DNA of 64,000 nt, from positions 19,500 through 83,499 of the forward strand of contig CAZEQK010000010.1 of the NCBI GenBank assembly GCA_964514395.1, in the 5' to 3' direction. The notes below the pieces were generated by a model. That model searched no databases and had not been told where the DNA came from. It saw only the letters and a program-made list of their open reading frames with translations. The DNA comes from CAZEQK01 sp964514395. Its GTDB lineage: Bacteria; Bacillota; Bacilli; Tepidibacillales; Tepidibacillaceae. Of this stretch, positions 38,101 through 47,716 are shown piece after piece. Both the position numbers and the translations under genes were made by a program. How positions within the stretch are numbered: position 1 is the first letter of the stretch; each line of letters begins with the position of its first letter.

Positions 38101-39408
38101 ACGGCATATGGTTATGTTAGAAAGTATATGGAAGAGCAGGAAATGAATCTTCGTAATGCGGAAATCATGAGACTAGTGAATGGTTGTACTGGAATTAAAA
38201 GAACAACTGGGCAGCATCCAGGTGGACTTATGGTTATACCACAATATAAAGATGTATATGATTTTACGCCAATACAGCGACCGGCAGATGATACCTCAAC
38301 CGAAACGGTTACAACACACTTTGATTATCATGCCATTAGTGGTCGTTTATTAAAATTAGATTTACTTGGACATGATGATCCGACGGTAATTAGGATGCTA
38401 CAGGATTTAACTGGGATCGATCCAAAATCAATACCTGTTGATGATAAAAAAGTATATGAGATCTTTAGAAGTACAGAACCTTTGGGATTAAAGCCAGAAC
38501 AGATTAATACAAAAATGGGTTCCCTTGGTTTGCCTGAGTTTGGAACAAAATTTGTTAGACAAATGCTAGATGATACTAAGCCAACTACATTTGCTGAATT
38601 AGTTAGAATATCTGGTCTTTCCCATGGTACGGACGTATGGTTGAATAATGCACAGGAAATAATAAAAGATGGAAAAGCGGTCCTATCTGAAGTTATATCC
38701 ACCCGTGATGATATTATGGTTTACCTCATCCAAAAGGGATTAGAACCGTCTCTAGCCTTTAAAATTACGGAAAAGGTTAGGAAGGGGAAGGGATTACAGC
38801 CAGATGATATTGAGGAAATGAAAAAGCATCATATTCCAGATTGGTACATTAATTCCTGTCAGAAAATTAAATATATGTTCCCTAAGGCACATGCCGTTGC
38901 CTATGTTTTGATGGCCATTCGGATTGCTTATTTTAAGCTATATCATCCAATTTATTATTATACTGCCTATTTTTCCGTTCGAGCGGATGAATTTGATGTG
39001 AAAGTGATGATGGGGGGAGCAGAAGCGATACGCGAGAGGATTAATGAGATTAATGAAAAAGGAGTAACAGCTCCTCCAAAGGAAAAAGCATTATTGGTCG
39101 TATTAGAGATAGCTTTAGAAATGGTTGAGCGTGGCTTTCATTTCCGTAATGTTGATCTTTATCAATCAGATGCAAGCAAATTTTTAATATCGGAGGATAC
39201 AATGAGTTTAATTCCTCCATTATCAGCAGTGCCAGGTATTGGTATAAATGCAGCAAACAATATCGTTGCTGCTAGAAATGAAGGTGAATTTTTATCCATT
39301 GAGGATTTGCAGAATAGAGCAAGAATATCAAAAACCGTGGTTGAAATATTAGAGGAGTATGGTTGTTTAGGCGACTTACCAGCATCCAATCAATTATCAC
39401 TCTTTTAA
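35101..39408 (+). CDS. polC: DNA polymerase III alpha subunit, PolC type
   Basis: PolC is the replicative polymerase of low-GC Gram-positives. The 1435-residue protein shows, in order: an N-terminal region, an OB-fold (about 225-320), the first part of the PHP domain (VELHLHTNMSAMDG), an inserted DEDD proofreading exonuclease (FVIFDLETTGLS through NHHRAYDDAEATGHL), the rest of PHP, the polymerase core (SRGSVGSSFVATMTRITEVN, a four-Cys zinc motif CPNCQ...CPHC, DKVPDIDLNFSGEYQ) and a C-terminal HhH region. ATG 35101 has GGTG 6 bases upstream; GTG 35092 is part of that site. Confidence 0.98.
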   Translation: MVKNLEKIERFKILLNHANISSEIIENYFVDALIDKVEISRREKSWTFYLQIPTIVPANIMKEMKEQIIKSLAHITEVRIIFRFPKKQPMEIINEYWDLMIAPLGSLPSVYNLLKNTEHIIDHQAIRITVPSESTILMLKRKNIDHKIADLLDYWVDEKLTLYFEPDEVEQPFTKIKEELENEELSLMQDALKEKTLNHQPQAEVNINTNIIYGKKINGNQRAITSINEMESNVVIQGSVFSVDVRELKSNRTTHLFMLNLTDFTDSLQAKIFVRDPKKELPLLQSIKPGHWVKLKGEIQFDTYAKELVMMASDINKIEVEERKDTAVEKRVELHLHTNMSAMDGLTSIKKLVETASKWGHRAIAITDHGIVQSFPEAYEAGQKYGVNIIYGVEANVIDDGIPIVYNEEERILIDDTFVIFDLETTGLSAVLNSIIEIGAVKIKNGEIVDKFSMFVDPKEPISKKITDITGITNEMVKGAPFLKEALRSFTDFIGDSILVAHNARFDSGFINMGLKKIEEQELKNPVIDTVELARFLYPRMKNYKLNTLCKALDIELVNHHRAYDDAEATGHLLWKMMLELENKEIHNLIDVNKNIGKGDYKKLRPFHLTILVKNEIGLKNLYKIVSKAHIEYFFRNPRIPRSELSKFRDGLLFGTACSNGELFDAMLTKTPEAIDEIAKFYDYIELQPLTNYSHLINKGIIQSMDDLKKIHQRIIDLGDKHNIPVVATGDVHHLDEQDALYRKILVYNQISGFRYHHPNDLVSLHYRTTNEMLEEFQYLGEDIAKKIVVDHPNQLIEGINTLKPFPDDLYTPVIEGADDDIKKMSYDTARQIYGDPLPELVEKRLEKELNSIINHGYSVIYLIAHKLVNKSLEDGYLVGSRGSVGSSFVATMTRITEVNPLPPHYVCPNCQHSEFITDVNIGSGFDLEDKDCPHCAKLMNKDGHDIPFETFMGFKGDKVPDIDLNFSGEYQPKVHKHTEELFGSEYVYRAGTISTVAEKTAYGYVRKYMEEQEMNLRNAEIMRLVNGCTGIKRTTGQHPGGLMVIPQYKDVYDFTPIQRPADDTSTETVTTHFDYHAISGRLLKLDLLGHDDPTVIRMLQDLTGIDPKSIPVDDKKVYEIFRSTEPLGLKPEQINTKMGSLGLPEFGTKFVRQMLDDTKPTTFAELVRISGLSHGTDVWLNNAQEIIKDGKAVLSEVISTRDDIMVYLIQKGLEPSLAFKITEKVRKGKGLQPDDIEEMKKHHIPDWYINSCQKIKYMFPKAHAVAYVLMAIRIAYFKLYHPIYYYTAYFSVRADEFDVKVMMGGAEAIRERINEINEKGVTAPPKEKALLVVLEIALEMVERGFHFRNVDLYQSDASKFLISEDTMSLIPPLSAVPGIGINAANNIVAARNEGEFLSIEDLQNRARISKTVVEILEEYGCLGDLPASNQLSLF

Positions 39409-39467
39409 TTAGAGCCGAATTAGAACCACAATATCAGCATGATAAAATGTTTAATTAATATTATTAA

Positions 39468-39496
39468 TTGTAAGGAATATTGTGTTATGATATAAT
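39468..39496 (+). promoter_or_regulatory. SigA promoter of the rimP-nusA-infB operon
   Basis: TTGTAA (39468-39473), a 17-base spacer and a perfect TATAAT (39491-39496) preceded by TATGA. Transcription would start near 39503. Confidence 0.75.
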
Positions 39497-39533
39497 TTTT
39501 TTGGTAATACTGTTTTATAGAGCTTTGATACGA

Positions 39534-39555
39534 AAGAGTGGGGGAACCCACTCTT
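39534..39555 (+). promoter_or_regulatory. Leader hairpin of the rimP-nusA operon
   Basis: AAGAGTGGG, loop GGAA, CCCACTCTT: a perfect 9-bp stem in the leader about 30 bases after the start of transcription, followed by ACATTTTTG. A similar hairpin precedes rimP in Bacillus. It may act as an attenuator sensed by NusA, which this operon encodes; that role is inference. Confidence 0.65.
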
Positions 39556-39606
39556 ACATTTTTGTTTGGATATATAAATTTTCAAAGCAGTTAGGAGGGA
39601 TTTTTT

Positions 39607-40068
39607 ATGTCTAGTAAAATGACAAAAGTAGTTGAGCAACTAGTGTTACCAATATTAGAAAAAGAGGATTTAGAATTAATTGATATTGAATATAAAAAAG
39701 AAGGTAACAATTGGTTCTTAAGGGTATATATTGATAAGCCTAACAGTGGCGTTGACATTGATGATTGCGGTCGTGTGAGTGAAGCCCTAAGTAAGGAATT
39801 AGATCGAGTAGATCCAGTTTCCAATCCTTATTTTTTGGAGGTTTCGTCTCCGGGGGCGGAAAGATCTTTAAAAAAAGAAAAGAATATTGCCTGGGCAGTA
39901 GGGAAACATGTAAATATTAAAACCTACGAGCCGATAAATGAACAAAAGGTGTTTGAAGGAAAGTTAATTCAGTTTGAAAATAATATCTTAACGCTTGAAT
40001 TAGAAAAGGAAACATTAAATATTCCGTACGAAAAAATTGCTAAAGCTAGATTAGCGATAGTTTTTTAA
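39607..40068 (+). CDS. rimP: Ribosome maturation factor RimP
   Basis: RimP helps assemble the 30S subunit near S12. The 153-residue protein has the two-domain pattern with [40 protein letters not shown] and [28 protein letters not shown] precedes the ATG. It is first in the nusA-infB operon, the universal order. Confidence 0.96.
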   Translation: MSSKMTKVVEQLVLPILEKEDLELIDIEYKKEGNNWFLRVYIDKPNSGVDIDDCGRVSEALSKELDRVDPVSNPYFLEVSSPGAERSLKKEKNIAWAVGKHVNIKTYEPINEQKVFEGKLIQFENNILTLELEKETLNIPYEKIAKARLAIVF

Positions 40069-40089
40069 TTTAGAAAGGGGGAGAAAAAT

Positions 40090-41133
40090 ATGAATAGTGA
40101 GTTTATTGATGCATTAGCGCAAATTGAAAAGGAAAAAGGCATTAGCAAAGATATTCTCATCGACGCCATAGAAGTTGCTCTAATATCTGGTTATAAACGT
40201 AATTTTCATTCTGCGCAAAATGTACGAATTGACATAAACAGAGAAAATGGAATTGTAAAAGTTTTAGCTAGAAAAACAGTAGTAGAAGAGGTAGTCGATC
40301 CTAGACTGGAGATTTCTATTGAAAGTGCTCGAGAAATGAATCCAAGCTATCAGCTAGATGATATAGTAGAAATTGAAGTTACACCTAAAGATTTTGGGAG
40401 AATTGCTGCACAAACGGCAAAGCAAGTGGTTACGCAAAGGATAAGAGAGGCAGAACGAGGTATTATTTACGAAGCATTTGTTGACCGTGAAGAGGATATC
40501 GTTACTGGAATTGTTCAAAGAAACGATCAAAAATTTTATTATATCGACTTAGGAAAGACTGAGGCCCTATTACCTATTAATGAATTAATGCCTGTAGAAA
40601 AAGTGAAGCATGGGGATCGAATAAAAGTATTTATTACGAAGGTTGAAAAGACAACTAAAGGTCCACAAATATTTGTTTCGAGAACCCATCCTGGCTTGTT
40701 AAAAAGACTGTTTGAGCTTGAGGTTCCTGAAATATTTGACGGTGTTGTAGAAATAAAATCAGTAGCACGAGAAGCTGGATATCGTTCAAAAATTGCAGTA
40801 TTTTCACAAAGTGATGATGTTGATCCAGTTGGTGCTTGTGTAGGACCAAAGGGAATGAGGGTACAAACAATCGTAAACGAATTAAAAGGCGAAAAAATAG
40901 ATATTGTGAAATGGTCAGAAGAGGTTGAAACATATATATCTAATGCATTAAGTCCATCGAAAGTTGTAAGTGTTAATGTACATGAGGATGAAAAGATGGC
41001 AAGAGTTGTCGTACCTGACTACCAGCTCTCCTTAGCGATTGGAAAAGAAGGACAAAATGCTAGACTTGCGGCAAAATTAACAGGTTGGAAAATTGATATC
41101 AAAAGTGAATCTCAACTAGAAGTCAATAAATAG
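40090..41133 (+). CDS. nusA: Transcription elongation/termination factor NusA
   Basis: NusA binds RNA polymerase and modulates pausing, termination and antitermination. The 347-residue Firmicute-length protein has the N-terminal polymerase-binding domain ([20 protein letters not shown]), an S1 domain (about 135-200, [20 protein letters not shown]) and two KH domains ([40 protein letters not shown]). It lacks the C-terminal acidic repeats of E. coli NusA, as expected for Bacilli. Confidence 0.97.
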   Translation: MNSEFIDALAQIEKEKGISKDILIDAIEVALISGYKRNFHSAQNVRIDINRENGIVKVLARKTVVEEVVDPRLEISIESAREMNPSYQLDDIVEIEVTPKDFGRIAAQTAKQVVTQRIREAERGIIYEAFVDREEDIVTGIVQRNDQKFYYIDLGKTEALLPINELMPVEKVKHGDRIKVFITKVEKTTKGPQIFVSRTHPGLLKRLFELEVPEIFDGVVEIKSVAREAGYRSKIAVFSQSDDVDPVGACVGPKGMRVQTIVNELKGEKIDIVKWSEEVETYISNALSPSKVVSVNVHEDEKMARVVVPDYQLSLAIGKEGQNARLAAKLTGWKIDIKSESQLEVNK

Positions 41134-41144
41134 GAGGGGATTCA

Positions 41145-41423
41145 ATGAAAACAAGAAAAATACCTCTGCGTAAGTGTATAGGTTGCCAAGAAATGAAATC
41201 AAAGAAAGAGCTTCTTCGAGTGGTACGGACTCCTGAGAATGATGTGGTTATTGATGTAACTGGCAAGAAATCAGGTAGAGGGGCATACCTTTGCTTTGAT
41301 GATAATTGTGTCAATATAGCAAAAAAGAAAAAATCAATTGAAAGAGCACTTGAAACAAGTATTAGTGAGGATATATTTCCTAAAATTCTTGAGGAGATTG
41401 AGAAAAACAATGCAAAAAGATAA
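41145..41423 (+). CDS. rnpM: YlxR family RNA-binding protein (RnpM)
   Basis: The 92-residue protein carries the YlxR core PLRKCIGCQEMKSKKELLRV followed by VRTPENDVVIDVTGKKSGRG and AYLCFD. YlxR (RnpM) has been reported to bind RNase P RNA and modulate its activity in B. subtilis. AGGAGGGG precedes the ATG. It lies between nusA and ylxQ as in all Bacilli; its last 14 bases overlap ylxQ. Confidence 0.93.
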   Translation: MKTRKIPLRKCIGCQEMKSKKELLRVVRTPENDVVIDVTGKKSGRGAYLCFDDNCVNIAKKKKSIERALETSISEDIFPKILEEIEKNNAKR

Positions 41424-41712
41424 GGTTTTATCTTTTATAGGCTTAGCAGCAAGAGCTAGGAAATTAGTTTCTGGAGAAGAGCTTGTAATAAAGGGTATAC
41501 AGAAGGGAAGTATTTTTCTCGTAATCATAGCTGAGGATGCATCAGAGAATACTATAAAAAAGGTAACAGATAAATGTAAATTCTATGATATTCCATATAA
41601 AATAAAGTTTGACCGAAATGATTTAGGGAACGCAATAGGAAAATATTCTCGGGTAATTGTGGGAATTGCTGACACTGGTTTTAGCAATCAATTAGAAAAA
41701 TTATTAGAGTAG
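41410..41712 (+). CDS. L7Ae-family ribosomal/RNA-binding protein YlxQ
   Basis: The protein is 100 residues from ATG 41410 and belongs to the L7Ae/L30e kink-turn RNA-binding family. The core is VLSFIGLAARARKLVSGEEL, then IIAEDASENTIKKVTDKCKF. Starts further upstream would add a segment not seen in relatives. The ribosome site is weak, which fits coupling to ylxR through the 14-base overlap. Its kink-turn target in the cell is not known to me. Confidence 0.9.
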   Translation: MQKDKVLSFIGLAARARKLVSGEELVIKGIQKGSIFLVIIAEDASENTIKKVTDKCKFYDIPYKIKFDRNDLGNAIGKYSRVIVGIADTGFSNQLEKLLE

Positions 41713-41730
41713 AAATCTGGGGGTGACGGA

Positions 41731-44007
41731 ATGAATAAAATGAGAGTTTATGAGTATGCAAAGCAACATGGCATACAAAGTAAAGAGATGATCAATGTTC
41801 TTAAAAAATTAAATTTGGCCGTTAGTAATCATATGAGTATCGTCGATGACGAAATGATTAAAAAGGTTGAAGAATATTTTCAAAAACTTAAAAACAGCAG
41901 TAAGAGCAATCAACAAAAAAATTCAGATCAAATAAAAAAAGAGAAGAAGGAAAACACACCAAAGACTATGACAAAAAAAACTGAGAATCATACACCTGTA
42001 AAGAGTAATGAAAAAGTAAGAGATAATAAGAATATCCGACAAAAGGATAATAAAGATATCAATATTCCGAAGCGTGTTGAGAAGTACAATGAAAATGTTG
42101 AATCAGTAGGAAAGACTAAGAAAAAAAGCAAGCCTAATAACAAACGATTTGATGATAATAAAGTAAGTGACCAAAAAGATTTAAGTAACAATGCTAACAC
42201 AAGAAGAAAACGAAACAAGAAGAAAAATGAAGAGGAAAATGTCACACCTAATGAAACAATAGATAAGATTATTTATAATGGTTCATTAACCGTTGGCGAA
42301 TTAGCAAAGATGTTAGGAAAAGAATCATCTGAAATCATCAAAAAGTTAATGTCTCTTGGTATAATGGCAACTATAAATCAAGAAATTGAATTAGAAGCAA
42401 TTCAATTAGTAGCGGAAGAGTATGGAGTAGTGGTAGAAGAAAAAATAACGATTGATGAGGATCAATTTGAATTATTTGATGATGAGGACAAGGAAGAAGA
42501 TCTTAAAGTAAGACCACCAGCAGTATCTATTATGGGACATGTCGACCATGGTAAAACGACTTTGCTCGACGCTATTAGAAATTCGAAGATTACCGCAGGA
42601 GAAGCAGGAGGAATTACTCAGCACATTGGTGCTTATCAAGTAGATGTGAATGGAAAAAAAATCACCTTTTTAGATACACCTGGTCATGCAGCTTTCACAT
42701 CGATGCGAGCTAGGGGTGCTCAGGTTACAGATATTACCATACTTGTCGTTGCAGCAGATGATGGTGTTATGCCTCAAACCATTGAAGCGATCAACCATGC
42801 AAAGGCAGCTAATCTGCCAATCATTGTCGCAGTTAATAAAGTAGATAAAGAGAATGCTAATTCTGAACGGGTAAAACAAGAATTAACCGAACACGGTTTA
42901 GTGCCTGAAGATTGGGGCGGCGATACCATTTTCGTATCGATATCGGCTATTAAAAACGAAGGTCTTGATGACTTATTAGATATGATTTTATTAGTAGCTG
43001 AGGTACATGAATATAAGGCCAATCCAAACCGTCTAGCAAAAGGAATCATTATAGAGTCGCAGTTAGATAAAGGAAAGGGTCCAATCGCTACAGTATTGGT
43101 ACAAAATGGAACGTTACATGTAGGAGACCCAATCGTGGCAGGAAACACCTACGGAAAAATCCGTGCGATGGTTAATGATAAAGGAAGAAGAATTAAAGAG
43201 GCGGTTCCATCTACACCTGTAGAGATAACTGGGTTAAATGAAGTTCCAAATGCGGGTGACCCATTCATGGTCGTTAAAGAAGAAAGAAAAGCAAGGGTTA
43301 TCGGTGAAAAACGAGCGATAAAACAAAGACAAAGTGAATTAAACACGACATCAAGAGTCACCTTAGACGATTTATATAAACAAATTCAAGAAGGCGAAAT
43401 TAAAGATCTAAATGTGATTATTAAGGGTGATGTTCAGGGTTCTGTTGAAGCATTACAGGGATCTTTAGAAAAGATTGATATTGAAGGTGTTCGTGTAAAA
43501 ATTATTCACAAAGGTGTTGGGGCTATTACAGAAACTGATGTCACGTTAGCCTCAGCATCAAATGCGATTATTATCGGTTTTAATGTACGACCAGAACCTC
43601 AAGCAAAAACATCAGCTGATAGAGAAAAGGTCGATGTTCGTTTACACCGTATTATTTATAATGTTATTGATGAGATAAAAGCTGCATTACAAGGTATGCT
43701 AGATCCTGTTTATGAAGAAAATATTAAAGGCCGTGCTGAAATCAGACAAATTTTCAGAGCCTCTAATATTGGTACAATTGCTGGTTGTTATGTAGTTGAA
43801 GGAAAAATCATTAGAAATGGATCAGCAAGGGTTATCCGTGATGGTATTGTTATTTTCGAAGGCGATATTGATACCTTGAAACGGTTTAAGGATGATGCAA
43901 AAGAAGTAGCTCAAGGCTATGAATGTGGCATCACATTAGAGAATTTTAATGATGTGAAAGAAGGAGATATTATCGAATCCTTCGTCCTTGAGACTGTAAA
44001 AAAATAA
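41731..44007 (+). CDS. infB: Translation initiation factor IF-2
   Basis: IF-2 delivers initiator tRNA and promotes subunit joining. The 758-residue protein starts with an IF2_N helix domain ([20 protein letters not shown]). A long Lys/Asn-rich disordered linker follows (about 55-170), then a second IF2_N domain. The GTPase domain has G1 GHVDHGKT at residues 269-276, DTPGHAAF and [11 protein letters not shown]. The C-terminal domains end in [28 protein letters not shown] precedes the ATG. Confidence 0.98.
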   Translation: MNKMRVYEYAKQHGIQSKEMINVLKKLNLAVSNHMSIVDDEMIKKVEEYFQKLKNSSKSNQQKNSDQIKKEKKENTPKTMTKKTENHTPVKSNEKVRDNKNIRQKDNKDINIPKRVEKYNENVESVGKTKKKSKPNNKRFDDNKVSDQKDLSNNANTRRKRNKKKNEEENVTPNETIDKIIYNGSLTVGELAKMLGKESSEIIKKLMSLGIMATINQEIELEAIQLVAEEYGVVVEEKITIDEDQFELFDDEDKEEDLKVRPPAVSIMGHVDHGKTTLLDAIRNSKITAGEAGGITQHIGAYQVDVNGKKITFLDTPGHAAFTSMRARGAQVTDITILVVAADDGVMPQTIEAINHAKAANLPIIVAVNKVDKENANSERVKQELTEHGLVPEDWGGDTIFVSISAIKNEGLDDLLDMILLVAEVHEYKANPNRLAKGIIIESQLDKGKGPIATVLVQNGTLHVGDPIVAGNTYGKIRAMVNDKGRRIKEAVPSTPVEITGLNEVPNAGDPFMVVKEERKARVIGEKRAIKQRQSELNTTSRVTLDDLYKQIQEGEIKDLNVIIKGDVQGSVEALQGSLEKIDIEGVRVKIIHKGVGAITETDVTLASASNAIIIGFNVRPEPQAKTSADREKVDVRLHRIIYNVIDEIKAALQGMLDPVYEENIKGRAEIRQIFRASNIGTIAGCYVVEGKIIRNGSARVIRDGIVIFEGDIDTLKRFKDDAKEVAQGYECGITLENFNDVKEGDIIESFVLETVKK

Positions 44008-44038
44008 AAGAAAGTAATTTATAATAAGAGGTGATCCC

Positions 44039-44386
44039 ATGTCAAAGCTCAGAGTAAGTAAAGTGGGTGAGCAAATAAAGAAAGAGATAAGCATCCTATT
44101 TCAAACAGAAATGAAGGATCCTCGAATAGGCTTTGTTACAGTAACAGGTGTGGATGTTTCAGGTGATTTGTCACAAGCCGTTATACATATCAGTATAATG
44201 GGTAACGAGGACCAAATTAAATCGACATTCCAAGCACTTGATAAGGCAAAAGGATTTTTAAGAACAGAAATAGGAAAAAGGGTAAGGCTGCGACATACCC
44301 CTGAATTAATATTTAAGATAGATAAATCAATCGCATATGGTAGTAAAATTGATAAACTATTAAAGGAACTAAAGGAAAAGGAATAA
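44039..44386 (+). CDS. rbfA: Ribosome-binding factor A
   Basis: RbfA binds the 30S subunit and aids 16S 5'-end maturation. The 115-residue KH-fold protein shows VGEQIKKEISILFQTEMKDP followed by RIGFVTVTGVDVSGDLSQA. It ends in RHTPELIFKIDKSIAYGSKI. AGAGGTGATCCC is upstream. In Bacillus ylxP lies between infB and rbfA; here it is absent. Confidence 0.96.
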   Translation: MSKLRVSKVGEQIKKEISILFQTEMKDPRIGFVTVTGVDVSGDLSQAVIHISIMGNEDQIKSTFQALDKAKGFLRTEIGKRVRLRHTPELIFKIDKSIAYGSKIDKLLKELKEKE

Positions 44387-44388
44387 AT

Positions 44389-45384
44389 ATGGGTACTTAT
44401 GATGAAACGCAAATGAATGAAACGATAAATTTCTTAAAGGAAAATGACGACTTTCTTATTGTGTCTCATGTTCATCCGGATGGAGACACAATTTCCTCTT
44501 CCTTAGCAATGGCCTTTATTCTTGAAGGGTTAGGTAAATCATATACCCTTGTTAATCAGGATGAAGCACCAAGTAATGTCAAGTTCTTACCGATGATTGA
44601 GAATATACAAAGGATAGCGAAGGTGAATAGAAGATTTAAGTATGTGATAACGGTGGACGTTGCTGACCGTCATCGCACTGGTAATATTGAACCACTTCTA
44701 GAGAATGAAGCTACACTGTTAAACATCGACCATCATCCCACAAATGATTTTTTTGGAGATATTAATCTTATTGTCTCAACGGCTGCAGCTACTGCAGAGA
44801 TCATGTTTGATATTGCGAAGGAAATAAAACTAGAGCTTCATAAAAATATTGCTACTTGTATTTATACTGGATTATTAACTGATACAGGTGGTTTTCGTTA
44901 TTCCAATACAACTCCTAAGGTGATGAGAATTGCAGCGGAATTATTAGAATTTCACATTTCGCCAGGAGAGATCGCTGAAATAGCCTTAGAAACGATTTCC
45001 CTTTCACATGTTGCTTTGTTAAAAATAGCATTAACTAGAATGGAAGTTGTAGAGGATGGTTTTATCGCTTGGACAGTACTCTCCCATAATGATTTAGTAG
45101 AGACTAAAAATGAAGATACTGAAGGAATCGTGAATTATACTAGAAATATTGATGGAGTCGAGGTTGGAATATTTTTCAAAGAAGTGGATCGTAGTGAAAT
45201 AAAGGTTAGTCTTCGTTCGAAAAAAATGATTGATGTTGCTGCAATTGCTAAGGGATTTGGTGGTGGTGGTCATGCTCGTGCAGCAGGTATTACCTTTCAT
45301 GGTTCTTTAGAGGAGATAAAAAAGCAACTTATTATTAAAATAAAAGAGTCTAAAGGATGGAATAACCTTGGAAAAGAAAAATGA
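44389..45384 (+). CDS. nrnA: DHH/DHHA1 phosphoesterase NrnA (oligoribonuclease/pAp phosphatase)
   Basis: NrnA degrades short oligoribonucleotides and dephosphorylates pAp. The metal-binding motif HVHPDGD is at residues 27-33, the DHH motif at 114-116 (NIDHHPT), and the C-terminal DHHA1 signature is GFGGGGHARAAG. Length 331 is close to the family norm. It starts 2 bases after rbfA and overlaps truB by 17 bases. Its position between rbfA and truB occurs in many Firmicutes but not in B. subtilis. Confidence 0.95.
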   Translation: MGTYDETQMNETINFLKENDDFLIVSHVHPDGDTISSSLAMAFILEGLGKSYTLVNQDEAPSNVKFLPMIENIQRIAKVNRRFKYVITVDVADRHRTGNIEPLLENEATLLNIDHHPTNDFFGDINLIVSTAAATAEIMFDIAKEIKLELHKNIATCIYTGLLTDTGGFRYSNTTPKVMRIAAELLEFHISPGEIAEIALETISLSHVALLKIALTRMEVVEDGFIAWTVLSHNDLVETKNEDTEGIVNYTRNIDGVEVGIFFKEVDRSEIKVSLRSKKMIDVAAIAKGFGGGGHARAAGITFHGSLEEIKKQLIIKIKESKGWNNLGKEK

Positions 45385-46282
45385 TTTTAATGGTGTTATT
45401 CCTGTATTAAAACCTACTGGTATGACATCACATGATGTTGTAGCAAAAATCAGAAGGCTAATAGGTATGAAAAGAGTTGGCCATACAGGTACGCTAGATC
45501 CTGAAGTAGCTGGGGTTTTGCCTATTTGTATTGGGAAGGCAACAAGATTATCGGAATATATGATGGAAATGCCCAAGGCATATACTGGCCAGCTTAAATT
45601 AGGGTTTTCTACGACAACACTTGATGCTACTGGGGATAAAGTAGATGAAAAAAAAGTATCTCATTTAAAAAAAGAGGATATTAAAACAGTTTTTCAAAAT
45701 TTTATAGGTGAGATTGATCAGGTACCTCCTATGTTCTCATCAGTAAAGGTGGATGGTCAAAAACTTTATACCCTTGCAAGAAAGGGCATTGAGATAGAGA
45801 GAAAGTCAAGAAAAGTAACCATCTATGATTTGGAAATAATTGATATGAATTTGGAAGATCCATACCCTATCATTAATTTCCATGTTGTATGCTCAAAGGG
45901 TACCTATATTAGAACTTTGTGCTATGATATAGGGCAGGAGTTGGGTTATCCAGCTCATATGTCGAAATTATTAAGAACTGAAAGCGGCTCGTTTACTAAT
46001 GAAATGTCTTATACTTTAAAAGATATTGAAGAAGCAATTAATAATAATGAGTTGAACACTATTATAGTTTCGATGAATGATTCCCTCCCCAATTATCAAG
46101 CTGTGACTCTCTCAGATGAGGAGATTGAAAAGAAAATATTTAATGGCCAAAAACTTTATTTACAGCAGCTATCTTCTTATCATGGTATGATTAAAATAGT
46201 TGATTCTAAGGGTGAATTAGTAGCACTCTATGAGAAGTCAGAGGATGGTAAGATAGCAAGGCCAATAAAGGTTTTTAAATAA
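45368..46282 (+). CDS. truB: tRNA pseudouridine-55 synthase TruB
   Basis: TruB makes pseudouridine 55 in the T loop of tRNAs. Catalytic D44 lies in GHTGTLDPEVAGVLPI. Other family segments are QVPPMFSSVKVDGQKLYTLA and CSKGTYIRTLCYDIGQELG. The start is TTG 45368 inside the end of nrnA, with AGGATGG about 8 bases upstream. No later start fits because IPVLKPTGMTSHDVV is needed. Length 304. Confidence 0.96.
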   Translation: MEKKNDFNGVIPVLKPTGMTSHDVVAKIRRLIGMKRVGHTGTLDPEVAGVLPICIGKATRLSEYMMEMPKAYTGQLKLGFSTTTLDATGDKVDEKKVSHLKKEDIKTVFQNFIGEIDQVPPMFSSVKVDGQKLYTLARKGIEIERKSRKVTIYDLEIIDMNLEDPYPIINFHVVCSKGTYIRTLCYDIGQELGYPAHMSKLLRTESGSFTNEMSYTLKDIEEAINNNELNTIIVSMNDSLPNYQAVTLSDEEIEKKIFNGQKLYLQQLSSYHGMIKIVDSKGELVALYEKSEDGKIARPIKVFK

Positions 46283-46310
46283 AGTTACCCCATCTAACTC
46301 CAAGGGAATA

Positions 46311-46330
46311 TTAGCGGCGGTTAGCTATCG
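46311..46330 (-). repeat. Dispersed intergenic repeat, copy D (inverted)
   Basis: The minus strand reads CGATAGCTAACCGCCGCTAA, matching 18 of 20 bases of copy A at 33741-33760 in the opposite orientation. It occupies the truB-ribF gap. The wider flanks (46283-46345) show only partial similarity. Confidence 0.55.
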
Positions 46331-46372
46331 AACAAATTGTTTTGCAATCAAGTGAATGACAAGGTGAATGAT

Positions 46373-47311
46373 ATGAAAACTTATAGACTTACATATCCAA
46401 TAAAAGAGAATAATTTTGAAGAAAATATCGTTGCAATAGGTTTTTTTGATGGGCTTCATTTAGGACATCAAAAAGTAATAAAAAGAGCATGTGAAAAAGC
46501 AAAATCAGAAAATTTACCATGTGCCGTAATGACCTTCAATCCTCATCCACGCGAGGTTATGGGGCTAAAGGAAAAGATAGATCAAATCACACCACTAGAA
46601 ACCAAGTTAATGCTTTTTGAAGAATTAGGCGTTGATATCAGCTATGTTGTACATTTTACAAAAGAGTTTGCAGCTATTTCGCCAAAAGAATTTGTAGAAA
46701 AGTTTTTGATGCAGCTTCAGGTAAAGGGCGTGGTTGTAGGCTTTGATTTTACCTATGGACATAAAGGTAAAGGCACTGCTGAAGCATTAAAAGAAGATAG
46801 TATTGGACGATTTTCTGTTGATATTGTAAGTCCATACTTCGATCATGGTGAAAAAGTAAGCAGTACACGGGTAAGAGATAGTCTACTATCAGGAAATACA
46901 GATGACGTAAAAAGATTACTAGGTAGAAATTACACCTTTTTAGGCAAGGTTGTTCATGGAGATAAGAGGGGTAGAACGATTGGCTTTCCAACGGCAAATC
47001 TAGCATTAATGGAAGAGTATTTAAAAATAAAGAACGGTGTATATGCTGTTAAGGTGAATTACCAAAATCAAATCTATATTGGTGTTATGAATGTGGGGTT
47101 TAAGCCTACCTTTACCGAAGATGTAAAAACCCCTACTTATGAAGTTTATATGATTGATTTCCATGATGAGATATATAATCAGATTTTAGAAGTAGAGATA
47201 TTAGACTATATCAGAGATGAACGAAAATTTAATTCTATTGATGAACTTGTCACTCAAATCGAAAAAGATGTAAACGATGTAAGTCAATTAATGAAAAGAA
47301 TCATGCTATAA
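46373..47311 (+). CDS. ribF: Bifunctional riboflavin kinase/FAD synthetase RibF
   Basis: RibF makes FMN and FAD. The N-terminal nucleotidyltransferase domain has IGFFDGLHLGHQKVI and FNPHPREVM. The C-terminal kinase has RGRTIGFPTANLAL, then NGVYAVKV. ATG 46373 has AAGGTG 6 bases upstream and begins MKTYRLTYPI, as in relatives; an in-frame TTG 46337 falls in the intergenic repeat region. The product is 312 residues. It closes the long nusA-infB operon. Confidence 0.96.
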   Translation: MKTYRLTYPIKENNFEENIVAIGFFDGLHLGHQKVIKRACEKAKSENLPCAVMTFNPHPREVMGLKEKIDQITPLETKLMLFEELGVDISYVVHFTKEFAAISPKEFVEKFLMQLQVKGVVVGFDFTYGHKGKGTAEALKEDSIGRFSVDIVSPYFDHGEKVSSTRVRDSLLSGNTDDVKRLLGRNYTFLGKVVHGDKRGRTIGFPTANLALMEEYLKIKNGVYAVKVNYQNQIYIGVMNVGFKPTFTEDVKTPTYEVYMIDFHDEIYNQILEVEILDYIRDERKFNSIDELVTQIEKDVNDVSQLMKRIML

Positions 47312-47314
47312 TCT

Positions 47315-47343
47315 TTGCAAAATGGATATAATTATGCTATACT
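47315..47343 (+). promoter_or_regulatory. SigA promoter of rpsO
   Basis: TTGCAA (47315-47320), 17-base spacer, TATACT (47338-47343). It begins four bases after the ribF stop. Confidence 0.7.
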
Positions 47344-47430
47344 TCTAAATGGTTAATAGAAGTGATGAAACCTTATCTCGGATAAACGATTTTCACCGAC
47401 GTTTTTCTGGGAAAGGCTATCAAAATGAAG
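47341..47430 (+). promoter_or_regulatory. Putative S15 autoregulatory leader
   Basis: ACTTCTA/TAGAAGT (47341-47347/47357-47363), TTATC/GATAA around TCG, and GTGA..AAA with TTTTCAC can form a multi-stem fold just before the rpsO ribosome site. Firmicute rpsO messages carry leaders bound by S15 itself. The helices resemble that arrangement, but I could not match the consensus base by base. Confidence 0.4.
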
Positions 47431-47442
47431 GAGGTGAAAAGG

Positions 47443-47712
47443 ATGGCACTAGCACAGGAACGAAAGCAACAATTAATTGAAGAATACAGGACACATGAAA
47501 GCGATACTGGATCTCCAGAGGTACAAATCGCTATCCTTACTGAAAAAATTAATTACTTAAATGAGCATCTACGTACACACAAAAAAGATCATCATTCTCG
47601 TCGTGGCTTGTTAAAAATGGTTGGACAACGTCGTCATCTTTTAAATTACTTAAAGGAAAACGATATTCAACGTTACCGTAATTTGATTGAAAAATTAGGT
47701 CTACGTAGATAA
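47443..47712 (+). CDS. rpsO: 30S ribosomal protein S15
   Basis: The 89-residue product equals the standard S15 length: [40 protein letters not shown] and [21 protein letters not shown]15 nucleates the 30S platform. ATG 47443 follows GGAGGTGAAAAGG; the in-frame ATG 47425 lies before that site. It has its own promoter and two terminators. Confidence 0.98.
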   Translation: MALAQERKQQLIEEYRTHESDTGSPEVQIAILTEKINYLNEHLRTHKKDHHSRRGLLKMVGQRRHLLNYLKENDIQRYRNLIEKLGLRR

Positions 47713-47716
47713 TTTT

